Assembly (NCBI GenBank): GCA_902461815.1
Contig: CABPZE010000029.1
Coordinates: 1 to 23,383, forward strand
Direction of reading: 5' to 3'
DNA: 23,383 nucleotides
Origin: CAG-390 sp003523225
Lineage (GTDB): Bacteria > Bacillota > Clostridia > Oscillospirales > CAG-272
Numbering within the stretch: the stretch's first letter is position 1; every line of letters starts with the position of its first letter. Below, in pieces: positions 7,245 to 17,600 of this stretch. The notes under the pieces were generated by a model that was given only the letters and a program-made list of their open reading frames with translations, had not been told where the DNA came from and searched no databases. The position numbers were made by a program, and so were the translations under genes.

Positions 7245-10200
7245 ATGAAGATGAGAACGAAACTCAAAAAACTGATGGCACTTGTGCTGTCAATGCTGTT
7301 CGTTCTTGGCAGCCTGACTACTGCGGCGTTTGCCGCGGACGGTGCATCAAGCGGTGCTTCGGTAACCGATAAAACGCTTGACGACGTCAAGAGGCTGCTG
7401 AACGCCTCAAGTTATGACGAATACACCGAAAAACATTCGGATGAAACGTTGTATCCGCGTGCCGGAAGCGAAATAGTTATCAATGGTCTTGACTACGACA
7501 AGACCGAAACTGACGCTGCGGTCAGCAAGGAGACATACGACGGTGTTGAGTCGCTTTATACTCCCGACAGCGGTTCGGTAGTATATCGTTTCAATGTTCC
7601 CAAGACTGCAAAGTACGGTATCGCTATTGAGTATTATCCCGTCGAAGGAAAATCGACGTCGATACAGCGTACCTTCCTTATTAATAATAAGGTACCTTTC
7701 TCCGAGGCATACTACATAACCTTCTCAAAGGTATGGTCTACGGTTTATGATGAAGCAACCATAAACGGTATGAGCATCGAGGATATCAAGAGCGGCGCTA
7801 CCCGCCCCTTCAAGCTTGATATCGACAAAAACGAGCTGCGCGCAACGATGAAGCAGGATCCCGAATGGAGGACCTATGAGCTGCGTGACGTTGACGGCTT
7901 CTATACCGAACCCTTCGAATTTATATTCAATGAGGGCGAGAACACCATTACCCTTGAAGCGGTCAACGAGCCTATGGCTATAAAGACCATCACCCTTTTC
8001 CCGGTTGAGGATCTTCCTACTTATGAGGAATACCTCAAGCAGTACGAGGGTCAGCCCAAGGGTACGGATGTTGTAAAGCTGGAAGCTGAGATCCCCCACA
8101 GGACCTCCAGCTCCACGATATATCCTATCGAGGACCGCGCCTCTGCGGTAAGCAGCCCCTCCGATACATCGCGCACTGTGCTTAACACCATCGGCGGTGA
8201 CAAGTGGCAGACGCCCGGTCAGTGGGTAAGATATACCTTTACCGTGAACAGCAGCGGTATGTATTCGATAATCACCCGCTTTATGCAGAACATCAACGAC
8301 GGTATGTATTCCTCCCGTATCCTTTCCGTTTACAGCGGCGAGGGACTCAAGGAGGGCGATCTCGGCTATTACAACGGCGTTCCCTTCAAGGAGGCAAATG
8401 AGCTGAGATTCAATTACAGCACCGATTGGCAGACAGAGGCTCTGCGCTTCGGCAATTACGGCGTCAATGCAAAGGGCAAGGAAGAAATGCTCTACACTGA
8501 CATCGAGATGTACTTTGCCGCCGGTATTGAATACACCATCGAGCTTGAGGTCTCGCTCGGCACTATGGGCGACATTGTCCGTCAGGTCAACACTTCGCTC
8601 GCCATTATCAACGATGCGTACCTCTCTATAATGAAGCTGACCGGAGCCGATCCTGACGCCAACCGTGACTACAACTTCCTTGACGTCATGCCCGAAACCG
8701 TGGCTCATATCATTCTTGAATCCCGCAACCTTTACAGCGTGGCATCCGAGCTGACGTCGCTCGCCGGCATCAAGAGCTCCAATGTTGCAACGCTTGAGCG
8801 CGCCGCGTGGCTGCTTGCCCGTATGGGAAGCGACCCCGAGGATGAGATAGCAAGAAACCTTACCGAGCTGAAGAGCCGTATCGGTTCGCTTGGTACATGG
8901 CTCAACGACGCAAAGACCCAGCCGCTGAAGCTGGACGTCATCTACATCCAGAGCGTTGACGCTGAAAGACCGGTTGCAAAGGCAAACTTCTTCCAGTCAT
9001 TCGCACACGAGTTCTCGAGCTTCATTCAGAGCTTCCTGCGTAACTACAACCGCATGGGCGCTACCGAGGTCAGCTCCGAAGGCTCGGTCGAGGTCTGGCT
9101 TGCAAAGGGACGTGACCAGTCTCAGGTCATCCGTAACCTTATCAACAACGACTTCACTCCCGCTACCGGAATTTCCGTAGACCTTAAGCTGGTCGCCGGA
9201 GGCACGCTGCTTCCTTCAATTCTGGCAGGCATGGGACCTGATGTTTACATCGGTCTCGGCGACGACAGCGTTATCAACTACGCTATCCGCGGAGCGCTTG
9301 AGGACATAAGCACCTACAAGGGCTTCGAGGAGGTCACTAACACCACACCCGGCGACCCGAATCAGCAGTTCACCGAGGCGGCAATGTTCGTTCTTGAGCT
9401 TGCCGACGCCGACGGCGTGAACCACTGCTACGGTCTGCCCGAGGAGCAGAACTTCCCGATGATGTTCCTGCGCACCGACATTCTTGCCGAGCTTGACATT
9501 GAGATCCCTAAGACCTGGGAAGATGTTCTTTCCGCCGTTATCAAGCTGCAGCAGAACAACATGACCATTGCTATGAGCAATGACTACAAGATCTTCCTTT
9601 ACCAGATGGGCGGCACGCTCTTTGCCGATGAAGGTATGAGGATCAATCTTGACTCCAACCTGGCTCTTGACTCCTTTGAGCAGATGTGCAACCTGTTCAA
9701 GATGTACTCCTTCCCCTATAAATACGACTTCGCAAACCGCTTCCGTACCGGTGAGATGCCGATAGGTATCGCATCCTACAACGGCACCTACAACCAGCTG
9801 ATCGTATTTGCGACCGAGCTTCGCGGTAAGTGGCAGTTCCTGCCTCTGCCCGGCTTCGAGCGTGAAGACGGCACTATCAACAACGTTTCGGTTTCCTCTG
9901 TAAACGCGATCGTTATGATAAGCAGCTGCGACAAGAAAGAGGATGCATGGGAATTCATGAAGTGGCATGTCGGCGCACAGTGCCAGATAGACTATTCAAA
10001 CGAAATGGTTGCTATCATGGGCGACTCTGCGAAATACGCCACCGCGAACGTTCAGGCGCTTGAATCAATGCCCTGGACACGTGAGGAGTTTGAAAACCTC
10101 AACGCTCAGTTCACAAACCTCGCTTCCATTCCCAACTATCCCGGAGCATACATTATCGGTCGTTACACCAAGTTTGCTTTCCTTGCTGTTTACAACGATA

Positions 10201-10601
10201 ACGCCGACGCCGTAAGCGAGCTGCTCAGCTACATTACGACGATCAACAAGGAAATTACCCGTAAGAGATCGGAGTTCGGACTTCCCACTCTTGAGGTAGG
10301 TCAGACGCTTGCATCGCTGCGTCGCGATCAGATATACGAGGCGCTTGATGCTCTCGGTTCTTCCGCTTCCGCTTACACTGCGCAGATCGACGCGCTGAAG
10401 AAGGCGATGGAGGATATCCCCACCTACTCAACCTACTGCGAGGATGAGTACATCGACGCACTCCGTGCTGCCGGTGAAGCTCTCGGCGCTGCTGATGCAA
10501 ACCTCTTCGGCGATATCGCCAAGAAGGTTTCTGAATGCGCCAACGCGCTGAAGTCTTATCAGTCCTCCTACCCCGCCACTTCCGGAACGACGATTTATTA
10601 A
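7245..10601 (+). CDS. Giant secreted solute-binding protein with N-terminal beta-sandwich modules
   Basis: Extracellular substrate capture for a CUT1-type ABC importer is the expected role. At 1118 aa it is more than twice the usual 400-550. Residues 1-30 form a signal peptide ending AAFA. Residues about 75-255 and 277-440 look like two carbohydrate-binding beta-sandwich modules; the first ends in GENTITLEAVNEPMAIKTI. A helical connector follows. Residues about 610-1010 are a family 1 solute-binding fold: SVEVWLAKGRD, AGMGPDVYIG, IPKTWEDVL, then KEDAWEFMKW. The last ~90 residues are helical and faintly FIVAR-like. No lipobox Cys is present, which is odd for a Gram-positive binding protein. 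ATG 7245 follows AGGAGGG by 12 nt; longer in-frame starts lack a ribosome binding site. First gene of the operon, 43 nt before the permease. The ligand is unknown, probably an oligo- or polysaccharide. Confidence 0.88.
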   Translation: MKMRTKLKKLMALVLSMLFVLGSLTTAAFAADGASSGASVTDKTLDDVKRLLNASSYDEYTEKHSDETLYPRAGSEIVINGLDYDKTETDAAVSKETYDGVESLYTPDSGSVVYRFNVPKTAKYGIAIEYYPVEGKSTSIQRTFLINNKVPFSEAYYITFSKVWSTVYDEATINGMSIEDIKSGATRPFKLDIDKNELRATMKQDPEWRTYELRDVDGFYTEPFEFIFNEGENTITLEAVNEPMAIKTITLFPVEDLPTYEEYLKQYEGQPKGTDVVKLEAEIPHRTSSSTIYPIEDRASAVSSPSDTSRTVLNTIGGDKWQTPGQWVRYTFTVNSSGMYSIITRFMQNINDGMYSSRILSVYSGEGLKEGDLGYYNGVPFKEANELRFNYSTDWQTEALRFGNYGVNAKGKEEMLYTDIEMYFAAGIEYTIELEVSLGTMGDIVRQVNTSLAIINDAYLSIMKLTGADPDANRDYNFLDVMPETVAHIILESRNLYSVASELTSLAGIKSSNVATLERAAWLLARMGSDPEDEIARNLTELKSRIGSLGTWLNDAKTQPLKLDVIYIQSVDAERPVAKANFFQSFAHEFSSFIQSFLRNYNRMGATEVSSEGSVEVWLAKGRDQSQVIRNLINNDFTPATGISVDLKLVAGGTLLPSILAGMGPDVYIGLGDDSVINYAIRGALEDISTYKGFEEVTNTTPGDPNQQFTEAAMFVLELADADGVNHCYGLPEEQNFPMMFLRTDILAELDIEIPKTWEDVLSAVIKLQQNNMTIAMSNDYKIFLYQMGGTLFADEGMRINLDSNLALDSFEQMCNLFKMYSFPYKYDFANRFRTGEMPIGIASYNGTYNQLIVFATELRGKWQFLPLPGFEREDGTINNVSVSSVNAIVMISSCDKKEDAWEFMKWHVGAQCQIDYSNEMVAIMGDSAKYATANVQALESMPWTREEFENLNAQFTNLASIPNYPGAYIIGRYTKFAFLAVYNDNADAVSELLSYITTINKEITRKRSEFGLPTLEVGQTLASLRRDQIYEALDALGSSASAYTAQIDALKKAMEDIPTYSTYCEDEYIDALRAAGEALGAADANLFGDIAKKVSECANALKSYQSSYPATSGTTIY

Positions 10602-10644
10602 GACCGTCGCGCAAAACAAATTCTAAGTAAGGAGAAAACAGCAC

Positions 10645-11610
10645 ATGTCACTGCAAAAAGCGCAGGCTGCAAAGGAAGCGCCGAAAAAGGCTGTCGCCAG
10701 AAAAGATATGAGCCGTGCGGCGTGGACATGGAAGGAAATGAAGCGCAACTGGGCGGCTTACGTCATGGTTGCCCCCTTCATGATAGTCTTCACTCTGTTC
10801 ACCGTTGTACCGGTTCTGCTTTCGATAGTTGTCAGTTTTACCGACTTCAACATCCTGCAGATGCCCAACTTCGTATTCTTCGATAACTATATCCGCCTTT
10901 TCCTTGACGACGATATCTTCCTTATCGCCTGCAAGAACACATTTATATTCGCTGTGATCGTCGGACCGGCGTCATACCTTATGTCGCTGTTCGTCGCGTG
11001 GTTCATCAACGAGCTGCCGCCCAAGATCCGTGCGGTGGTAACACTGGTATTCTACGCTCCCTCGATTTCCGGTCAGGTCTATCTTATCTGGGGTACACTG
11101 TTCTCCGGAGACTCATACGGCTGGGCGAACGCCGTTCTGCTTGACCTTGGCATTACTACCGAAGCAATTCAGTTCTTTGAGGACAAAAAATATGTAATGC
11201 CGCTTTGTATCGTGGTCGCCCTCTGGACGTCCCTTGGTACATCGTTCCTGTCCTTCATAGCCGGTCTTCAGGGCGTTGACCACTCGCTTTACGAAGCGGC
11301 GGCAGTTGACGGCGTCCGCAACAGATGGCAGGAGCTTTGGTATGTAACCCTTCCGTCCATGAAGCCGCAGCTGATGTTCGGTGCTATCATGTCGATAACC
11401 CAGTCCTTCGGCTTTGGCGGCGTTGTTGACGCACTTTGCGGCAACCCATCGGTTGACTATTGTGCGTGGACCATCGTGCATCACCTTAACGACTACGGCG
11501 GCGCCCGTTTTGAAACGGGATATTCGTCAGCCATAGCCGTGGTGCTCTTCCTTATAATGATAGGAGCCAACATGTTGGTCAAGAAAATGATTTCAAAGGT
11601 GGGACAGTAA
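10645..11610 (+). CDS. ABC sugar permease, MalF/UgpA type (first pair)
   Basis: This 321-aa membrane subunit has six predicted helices (about 38-65, 95-121, 128-151, 183-208, 243-262 and 294-313). The cytoplasmic EAA loop is at residues 217-241 (YEAAAVDGVRNRWQELWYVTLPSMKP), where the ATPase docks. The N-terminus is long, basic and Ala/Lys-rich. ATG 10645 lies 10 nt after AAGGAG. It is followed after one nucleotide by its partner permease, so the two should form one heterodimeric channel fed by the upstream binding protein. No ATPase gene is nearby, which is common for CUT1 importers that share an MsmX/MsmK-type ATPase. Family assignment is firm; substrate is not. Confidence 0.92.
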   Translation: MSLQKAQAAKEAPKKAVARKDMSRAAWTWKEMKRNWAAYVMVAPFMIVFTLFTVVPVLLSIVVSFTDFNILQMPNFVFFDNYIRLFLDDDIFLIACKNTFIFAVIVGPASYLMSLFVAWFINELPPKIRAVVTLVFYAPSISGQVYLIWGTLFSGDSYGWANAVLLDLGITTEAIQFFEDKKYVMPLCIVVALWTSLGTSFLSFIAGLQGVDHSLYEAAAVDGVRNRWQELWYVTLPSMKPQLMFGAIMSITQSFGFGGVVDALCGNPSVDYCAWTIVHHLNDYGGARFETGYSSAIAVVLFLIMIGANMLVKKMISKVGQ

Positions 11611-11611
11611 G

Positions 11612-12484
11612 ATGGCAAAACTGAGAACAAGAAAACATAAAGTCGTTCTTAACCGTTCGGTCGGAGGCGACTTCGGCATCACCGTGATGCTCACGCTGCT
11701 CGGTATCTTCATGTTCCTCCCGATGTATTACGTCGTTATACAGTCCTTCAAGCCTCTTGATGAGCTGTGGATGTTCCCGCCGAGATTTTACGTTATCAGA
11801 CCGACGTTTTCAAACTACAAGGATCTGTTCACACTGATGAACGACTCCTGGGTCCCCTTCTCCCGCTACATATTCAACACGGTATTCGTGTCTGTTGCCG
11901 GTACGCTCGGAAACCTGTTCTTTGCATCCCTTGCAGCATACGCCATGGCAAAGATCAAATTCCCCGGCGGCAAGATGATGTTCAAGTCGGTAAGGACCTC
12001 GCTGATGTTCCACAAAACAGTTACTGCTGTTGCGAACTTCCTGACGATGAGTATCCTCGGTATGATTGATACCTACTGGGCAAAGATAGTTCCCGCATGG
12101 GGAGCTACACTGGGACTCTACCTCATGAAGCAGTTCATGGATACCCACGTCAACGACTCGGTGCTTGAATCGGCGCGTCTTGACGGCGCGGGCGAGTTCC
12201 GCTCCTTCTGGCTGATCGCAATGCCTATGGTCAAGCCCGCATGGCTGACGCTTATAGTTTACTGCTTCCAGGATCTGTGGAACGCCGGTGCATCGGTCTA
12301 TATCCACTCCGAACAGCTCAAGTCCTTTAACTACGCTATCGGTCAGATAACCGCCGGCGGTATCAAGCGTGCAGGCGCCAGCGCCGCGGCAACGGTAGTT
12401 ATGATGCTTGTACCTATCATGGTATTCATTATTACACAGTCGAACATCATTGAAACGATGGGTTCGAGCGGTATGAAAGACTAA
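11612..12484 (+). CDS. ABC sugar permease, MalG/UgpE type (first pair)
   Basis: The 290-aa protein has the usual six-helix MalG layout. It opens with a membrane helix (TVMLTLLGIFMFLPMYYVVIQSFKP, about 24-48) and has its EAA loop at residues 185-209 (ESARLDGAGEFRSFWLIAMPMVKP). Its TM3-TM4 loop is short, as usual, in contrast to the second MalG-like permease of this operon. ATG 11612 lies one nucleotide after the preceding stop and is served by an AAAGGTGG sequence inside that gene, so translation is coupled. Together with the 321-aa permease it should form the transmembrane channel of an importer whose ATPase is encoded elsewhere. Confidence 0.92.
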   Translation: MAKLRTRKHKVVLNRSVGGDFGITVMLTLLGIFMFLPMYYVVIQSFKPLDELWMFPPRFYVIRPTFSNYKDLFTLMNDSWVPFSRYIFNTVFVSVAGTLGNLFFASLAAYAMAKIKFPGGKMMFKSVRTSLMFHKTVTAVANFLTMSILGMIDTYWAKIVPAWGATLGLYLMKQFMDTHVNDSVLESARLDGAGEFRSFWLIAMPMVKPAWLTLIVYCFQDLWNAGASVYIHSEQLKSFNYAIGQITAGGIKRAGASAAATVVMMLVPIMVFIITQSNIIETMGSSGMKD

Positions 12485-12495
12485 GGAGGCAGTCA

Positions 12496-14643
12496 ATGAA
12501 TAAAAAGAGACGATACATATCGGCTGCGGCTCTCCTTGTCGCACTGATAACACTGTTTGCGGTTCCCGCGGGAGCGGTCAAGTCATATCAGACCTACACC
12601 TACTCCTCCTCCGGATTTCCGCTTTACTCACCGGATGCATACACTCCGGTGATGACGGTCGACTCCGCCTATATAGGACTTGATTCCAAAAAGACGCTGG
12701 ACGACCCGCGCGATCTGTTCGTCGATGATGAGGATAACATCTACATCGCCGATGCAGCAAACAACCGCATAGTTGTATGCGACAGATACTATAAGCTGAA
12801 GTTCATTATTTCGGACTTCACCAACGAGCAGGGTGTTCCCGATAAGTTCACCAACCCCTCGGGCGTGTATGTGACCAAGGATCGCATATTTGTGTGCGAT
12901 ACCGATGCCAACCGTATAGTCACGTTTGACCGCGACGGTAATTTCCTTGCGATAATCCCCGAGCCTGAGGACGAGATCCTTGAAGACGATTCCGTCTACA
13001 AGCCGGTGGCTCTTGCCGTTGACGATTACAACCGTCTGTACGTTGTATCCTCCACCACCTATCAGGGTATCATCGTAATGTCTGATACCGGTGATTTCAT
13101 AAGCATCATCGGTGCTCAGAAGGTTTCGATCTCCGCCTGGGATAAGGTGTGGAGAAAGATAATGTCCGACGCCGCGCGCGCGCAGACCGAGTCTTATATT
13201 CCTACCGAATATAATAATATCGCGATACGCGACAAGCTGATCTATGTCACGACCTCCTCGCTTGATGCGAAGGCTCAGCAGAACGCGATAAAGAACAAGT
13301 CCAAAAGCGGTGACTACGCGCCGGTAAAGCTGCTCAATAACTCGGGTACCGAGGTTATGAAGCGTAACGGTTTTTATCCGCCTTCCGGTGAAGTTCAGGT
13401 CGGTACCTCAAGCACTGACGGTTCGACCACCGGTCCTTCAAAGATAGTCGACGTTGCCGTCGGACCTGAGAAGACATGGACGATAATCGACGAAAAGCGA
13501 AGCAGAGTATTTACCTACGACTTCAACGGTAATCTGCTGTTTGCATTCGGCGACACGGGTAACCAGCTCGGTAATATGCAAAAGATCGCCGCTGTTGTTT
13601 ACAAGAGCGACGGAACAATGCTGGTGCTTGACAAAACACAGAAGAACTTTACAGTCTTCCAGCGCACAGAGTACGGCGATATTCTGATAAACGCTCTGAA
13701 AAACCAGAACGAGCGTCAGTTTGACCGTGCCATCGACGACTGGACCGAGATACTCAAGAGAAACTCCAACTTTGACACCGCTTACATCGGTATAGGTCAG
13801 GCTTACTCACGTAACGGTGACTACGAAAACGCTCTCAAGTATTTTGAGGCAGCATACGACAAGGACAACTGGTCGGACGCCTACAAGGAGATCCGTAAGG
13901 CATGGATCGCCAAGTACGTTCTGCTTGTTCCCGTAATCGCAGGCGTTATCATCGCAGCGGTCGTACTCTTCTTCAGATACGCCGGAAAGCTGAATAAGCG
14001 CGTTTCCACAGCAGGAGGCAAGAGAACCTTCTGGGAGGAGCTTATATTTGGCTTCCACCTCATCTTCCACCCCTTTGACGGTTTCTGGGACCTCAAGCAC
14101 GAAAAACGCGGTTCGCTGCGTGCGTCGCTTGTGTACGTCCTGCTGACCGTGCTTACCTTCTTCTATCAGGAGATCGGCTCGGGTTATCTTGTCAACCCGC
14201 GCGGAAGCTACACCACGATAGTGTCACAGGCGATAAGCGTTATCGTGCCCCTTATGCTCTGGGTCACGGCAAACTGGTGTCTTACAACACTGTTCGACGG
14301 CGAGGGCAGCTTCAAGGATATATTCATTGCCTGCTCTTACTCTCTGCTGCCGCTGATACTTCTTGTGATTCCCGCCACTATCTATTCCAACTTTGCAACC
14401 GTTGCCGAGCTTGACATCGTCAGCTTCATCGGAACGATCGCGTTTATCTGGACGGGAATGCTCATCTTCTGCGGAATGATGGTCACTCACGATTATTCGC
14501 TGGGTAAAAACTTCATTACCTCTCTGGGCACCATAGTTGGTATGGCGTTCATCATGTTCATAGGTATTCTCTTTACCACGCTGCTCGGAAAGATAATCAG
14601 CTTTGTTTCCAATATCATCATCGAGATCAACTACCGTCTATAA
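12496..14643 (+). CDS. Membrane protein with extracellular NHL repeats, TPR and Yip1-type domain
   Basis: Residues 1-27 are a signal peptide or first anchor ending PAGA. Residues about 68-390 contain NHL-type propeller blades (DDPRDLFVDDEDNIYIADAANNRI; DNRLYVV-like strands near 170-185; PSKIVDVAVGPEKTW near 314-328). Residues about 395-465 form TPR-like helices (FDTAYIGIGQAYSRNGDYENALKYFEAAYDKD). A transmembrane helix lies at 474-494. A Yip1-type region (about 512-700) follows, opening with FHPFDGFWDLKHEKRGS and containing about five more helices. Topology suggests an outward-facing propeller and TPR on a polytopic anchor. The role is unknown; I infer a scaffold or sensor for the secreted proteins encoded on either side. 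AAGGAGG lies 6 nt before ATG 12496, and the gene sits 11 nt after the permease. NHL and TPR assignments are more certain than Yip1. Confidence 0.82.
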   Translation: MNKKRRYISAAALLVALITLFAVPAGAVKSYQTYTYSSSGFPLYSPDAYTPVMTVDSAYIGLDSKKTLDDPRDLFVDDEDNIYIADAANNRIVVCDRYYKLKFIISDFTNEQGVPDKFTNPSGVYVTKDRIFVCDTDANRIVTFDRDGNFLAIIPEPEDEILEDDSVYKPVALAVDDYNRLYVVSSTTYQGIIVMSDTGDFISIIGAQKVSISAWDKVWRKIMSDAARAQTESYIPTEYNNIAIRDKLIYVTTSSLDAKAQQNAIKNKSKSGDYAPVKLLNNSGTEVMKRNGFYPPSGEVQVGTSSTDGSTTGPSKIVDVAVGPEKTWTIIDEKRSRVFTYDFNGNLLFAFGDTGNQLGNMQKIAAVVYKSDGTMLVLDKTQKNFTVFQRTEYGDILINALKNQNERQFDRAIDDWTEILKRNSNFDTAYIGIGQAYSRNGDYENALKYFEAAYDKDNWSDAYKEIRKAWIAKYVLLVPVIAGVIIAAVVLFFRYAGKLNKRVSTAGGKRTFWEELIFGFHLIFHPFDGFWDLKHEKRGSLRASLVYVLLTVLTFFYQEIGSGYLVNPRGSYTTIVSQAISVIVPLMLWVTANWCLTTLFDGEGSFKDIFIACSYSLLPLILLVIPATIYSNFATVAELDIVSFIGTIAFIWTGMLIFCGMMVTHDYSLGKNFITSLGTIVGMAFIMFIGILFTTLLGKIISFVSNIIIEINYRL

Positions 14644-14668
14644 CAAACAGGAGGAGATTAAGATTAAT

Positions 14669-17600
14669 ATGAAAAGAATTTTAGCGGCACTCTTGACTGT
14701 TGTGTTACTGCTCGGTACGCTGACGATAGGTATATCCGCAAAAAAGATTACCCCCGTCTACGAAATCGACGAACAGACCAAGAAGGAAACCGATGAGATA
14801 GATTACGAGGCAACACTTGCACAATATCTCACAACTAAATTCGAATCCGCTGAGGAAAAGCTCGCGGAGATGGATCTTATGTATGAAAAGAACGGATACC
14901 AGCTTTGGGTAGACACCTTTACCGGTGAGGTTGCCACAAAGAACACGGCGTCCGGACAGATCCTGTTCTCCAACCCCTACGATGTTGCGACATCGGGTTC
15001 AGATTCCGTCAAAAAGCAGCTGCTTTCTCAGATCGTTGTCAAGTACAAGGACAACGATACCGAAAAGTTCATGTACAGCTTTGAGGAGGCTGCCTCCCGC
15101 GGACAGATCAAGTTCAAAAATATCAAAAACGGTATCCGCGTCGAATACACGATCGGACGTGAAGAAAACCGTATGCTGGTTCCCAAGCGCATACTCAAGG
15201 AAAGATTTGAGGAAAACATCCTTGACGTTTACGCTGCGGAAATAAACGCCGAGTCCCGCGAGCTTGCGGAAAAGGGCGTTATCAATGAAAACCTCTGCTA
15301 CGAACGGGACGGTAAGTACTACTCCAAGGAAACCGGAATGGAGCTTGCCGAGCCGATACTGGTCAGAGAAGTAAACTGGCGCGACTATTACCATGAGTCG
15401 ATGTACACCAAGATCATCACCGAATCCGGTAACAGCAGCTGGTTCATGTTCAACAAGCTCAGAGCGCACTATGACCGCTATGACATCAACGAGGCTGAGA
15501 CCGAGACGCTGAAAAACGAAATGATACTGCTCTATCCGATCTGCAAGGAGCACGCCATTTACGTTTTCACTCCCGACGCCACCCTCACTGAGACAATGCA
15601 GATAGAAACTCTTATCAAGACCTATGTTCCTCAGTACACCTACGAGGAGCTTGATAAGGACCATGCGGACGCCGAATATGACAGCGAAGGCGACAAGGCT
15701 CCGGCTCTGTTCAAGCTCGCGCTTGAGTACACGCTTGACGAATGGGGCATGTCCGTAAGAGTTCCGGTAAACGGTCTGCGTTTCACCGAGTCACTTTATC
15801 AGCTGACCTACATCAGCGTTCTCCCCTTCATGGGCGCAGGCGCAAACTACTACCTTGACGACAAGACCGATACCTTTACAGGCTACAACTTCTTCCCCGA
15901 CGGTTCGGGAACACTGTTCCGTCACGAGGAGCTGGTAAACAAAGGCTCAACTATCGTCAGCGGTAAGGTTTACGGTCAGGACTATGCTTACCACGAGATA
16001 ACGGGCGGTCACACCGAGGTCATCAGATATCCCGTTTTCGGTATCGTGTCCAACTACCACGAGACACGCACAGACAAGCAGCTTGTCAGCGAGGCGGAAT
16101 ATGACGCAGACGGAAAAGTTGTCACTCCCGCCGTGTACGAGGATGTGGAATCCGTTTACAAAGAGGATCGCGGATTTGTGGCTATAATCGAGGAAGGCGA
16201 CTCTCTTGCCACTCTCTCGACCAACCACACAAGCGGCGTCCACAAGTACAACTATGTTGAAATGCAGTTCTATCCCAGACCGCGTGACAACATGAACCTT
16301 GCAAACATCATCTCAGTCGGTTCAAACGCACAGTGGACGGTCGTTTCCTCCCGTAAATACGTCGGAAACTACAAGATCCGTTACATCATGCTGACCGACG
16401 AGAAGATCGCCGAGGAAAAGGGAATCACCGACTATTATTCCCCCACATGGATGGGTATGGCTCAGGCTTACCGCGATTATCTTGTATCCAAGGGCGACCT
16501 GACAAAGCTCACCGAGGCGGATGTAAACGAGGATATCCCGCTTTACCTGCAGACATTCGGAACTATTGAGACCGTTGAGAAGATCCTTTCAGTTCCGGTC
16601 AATGTAATGACCCCGCTTACCACTTTCGAGGATATAAAGACTATATACGACGATCTTGCGGAAAGCGGGATCACAAACATCAAATTCAGACTTACCGGTT
16701 TTGCAAACGGCGGTATGTACAGCCAGGTGCCGTACAATCTTAAGTGGGAAAAATCGGTCGGCGGCAAAGACGGATACGAGGAGCTTGTCAAGTACGCCAA
16801 CGAAAAAGGCTTCGGCATCTTCCCGGACTTCGACTTTGTTTACGCAAGCGGTGAAACCGATACGCTGTTTGACGGACTGTCTCTCAAGAAGCACGCCGTC
16901 AGAACCATAAACGACCAGTACACCTCAAAGAGATATTACAGCGCCACAATGCAGACTTATGTAGGTCGCTACGAGCTTGCAATATCTCCCGCGTATTTCA
17001 CTCATTTCTACAACAAGCTCTCAGAGAACCTGCTCAAGTATTATCCGGAAGGCTGCAAGAGCGGTATTTCGGTCGCAACTCTCGGAACGGACCTCAACTC
17101 CGACTTCGATGAGGATGAGCCTTACCACCGCGCAGACTCCGAGGAGTTCACGGTAGATCTGTTCAAGACCATGTCCGAGGACTTCGATGAAGTCATGACA
17201 GACGGAGCAAACGCGTACACCTGGAAGTACATTGACTACATTATGAATGTACCGCTGGATTCCAGCCGTTTCAACAAATCCAGCAATGCAGTGCCTTTCA
17301 TCGGTGTTGTGCTTCACAGCTATGTGCAGATGTCCGGTTCGCCTATCAATATGGACGGTAACATCGGTTACAGCTTCCTGAAGGCGATCGAAAACGGAGC
17401 AAGCATCAACTTCACGCTCTGCTATCAGAACTATGAAAAGCTGAAGGAAGACAGAAACCTCAGCCAGTACTACTCGGTGCGTTATGACATTCTCAAGGAC
17501 GACATTGTAAAGTATTACACCAAGCTCAACGAGCTGACACGTGACCTGCAGCTCCTTCAGATCGTCGGTCACGAATTCCTGATCGGTGAACGTGTTCCCG

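Noticed and set aside
7725..8708. Long open frame on the minus strand (327 codons)
   Set aside because: It lies wholly inside the solute-binding protein gene, has no recognisable protein pattern and no ribosome binding site; it is a by-product of biased codon use.
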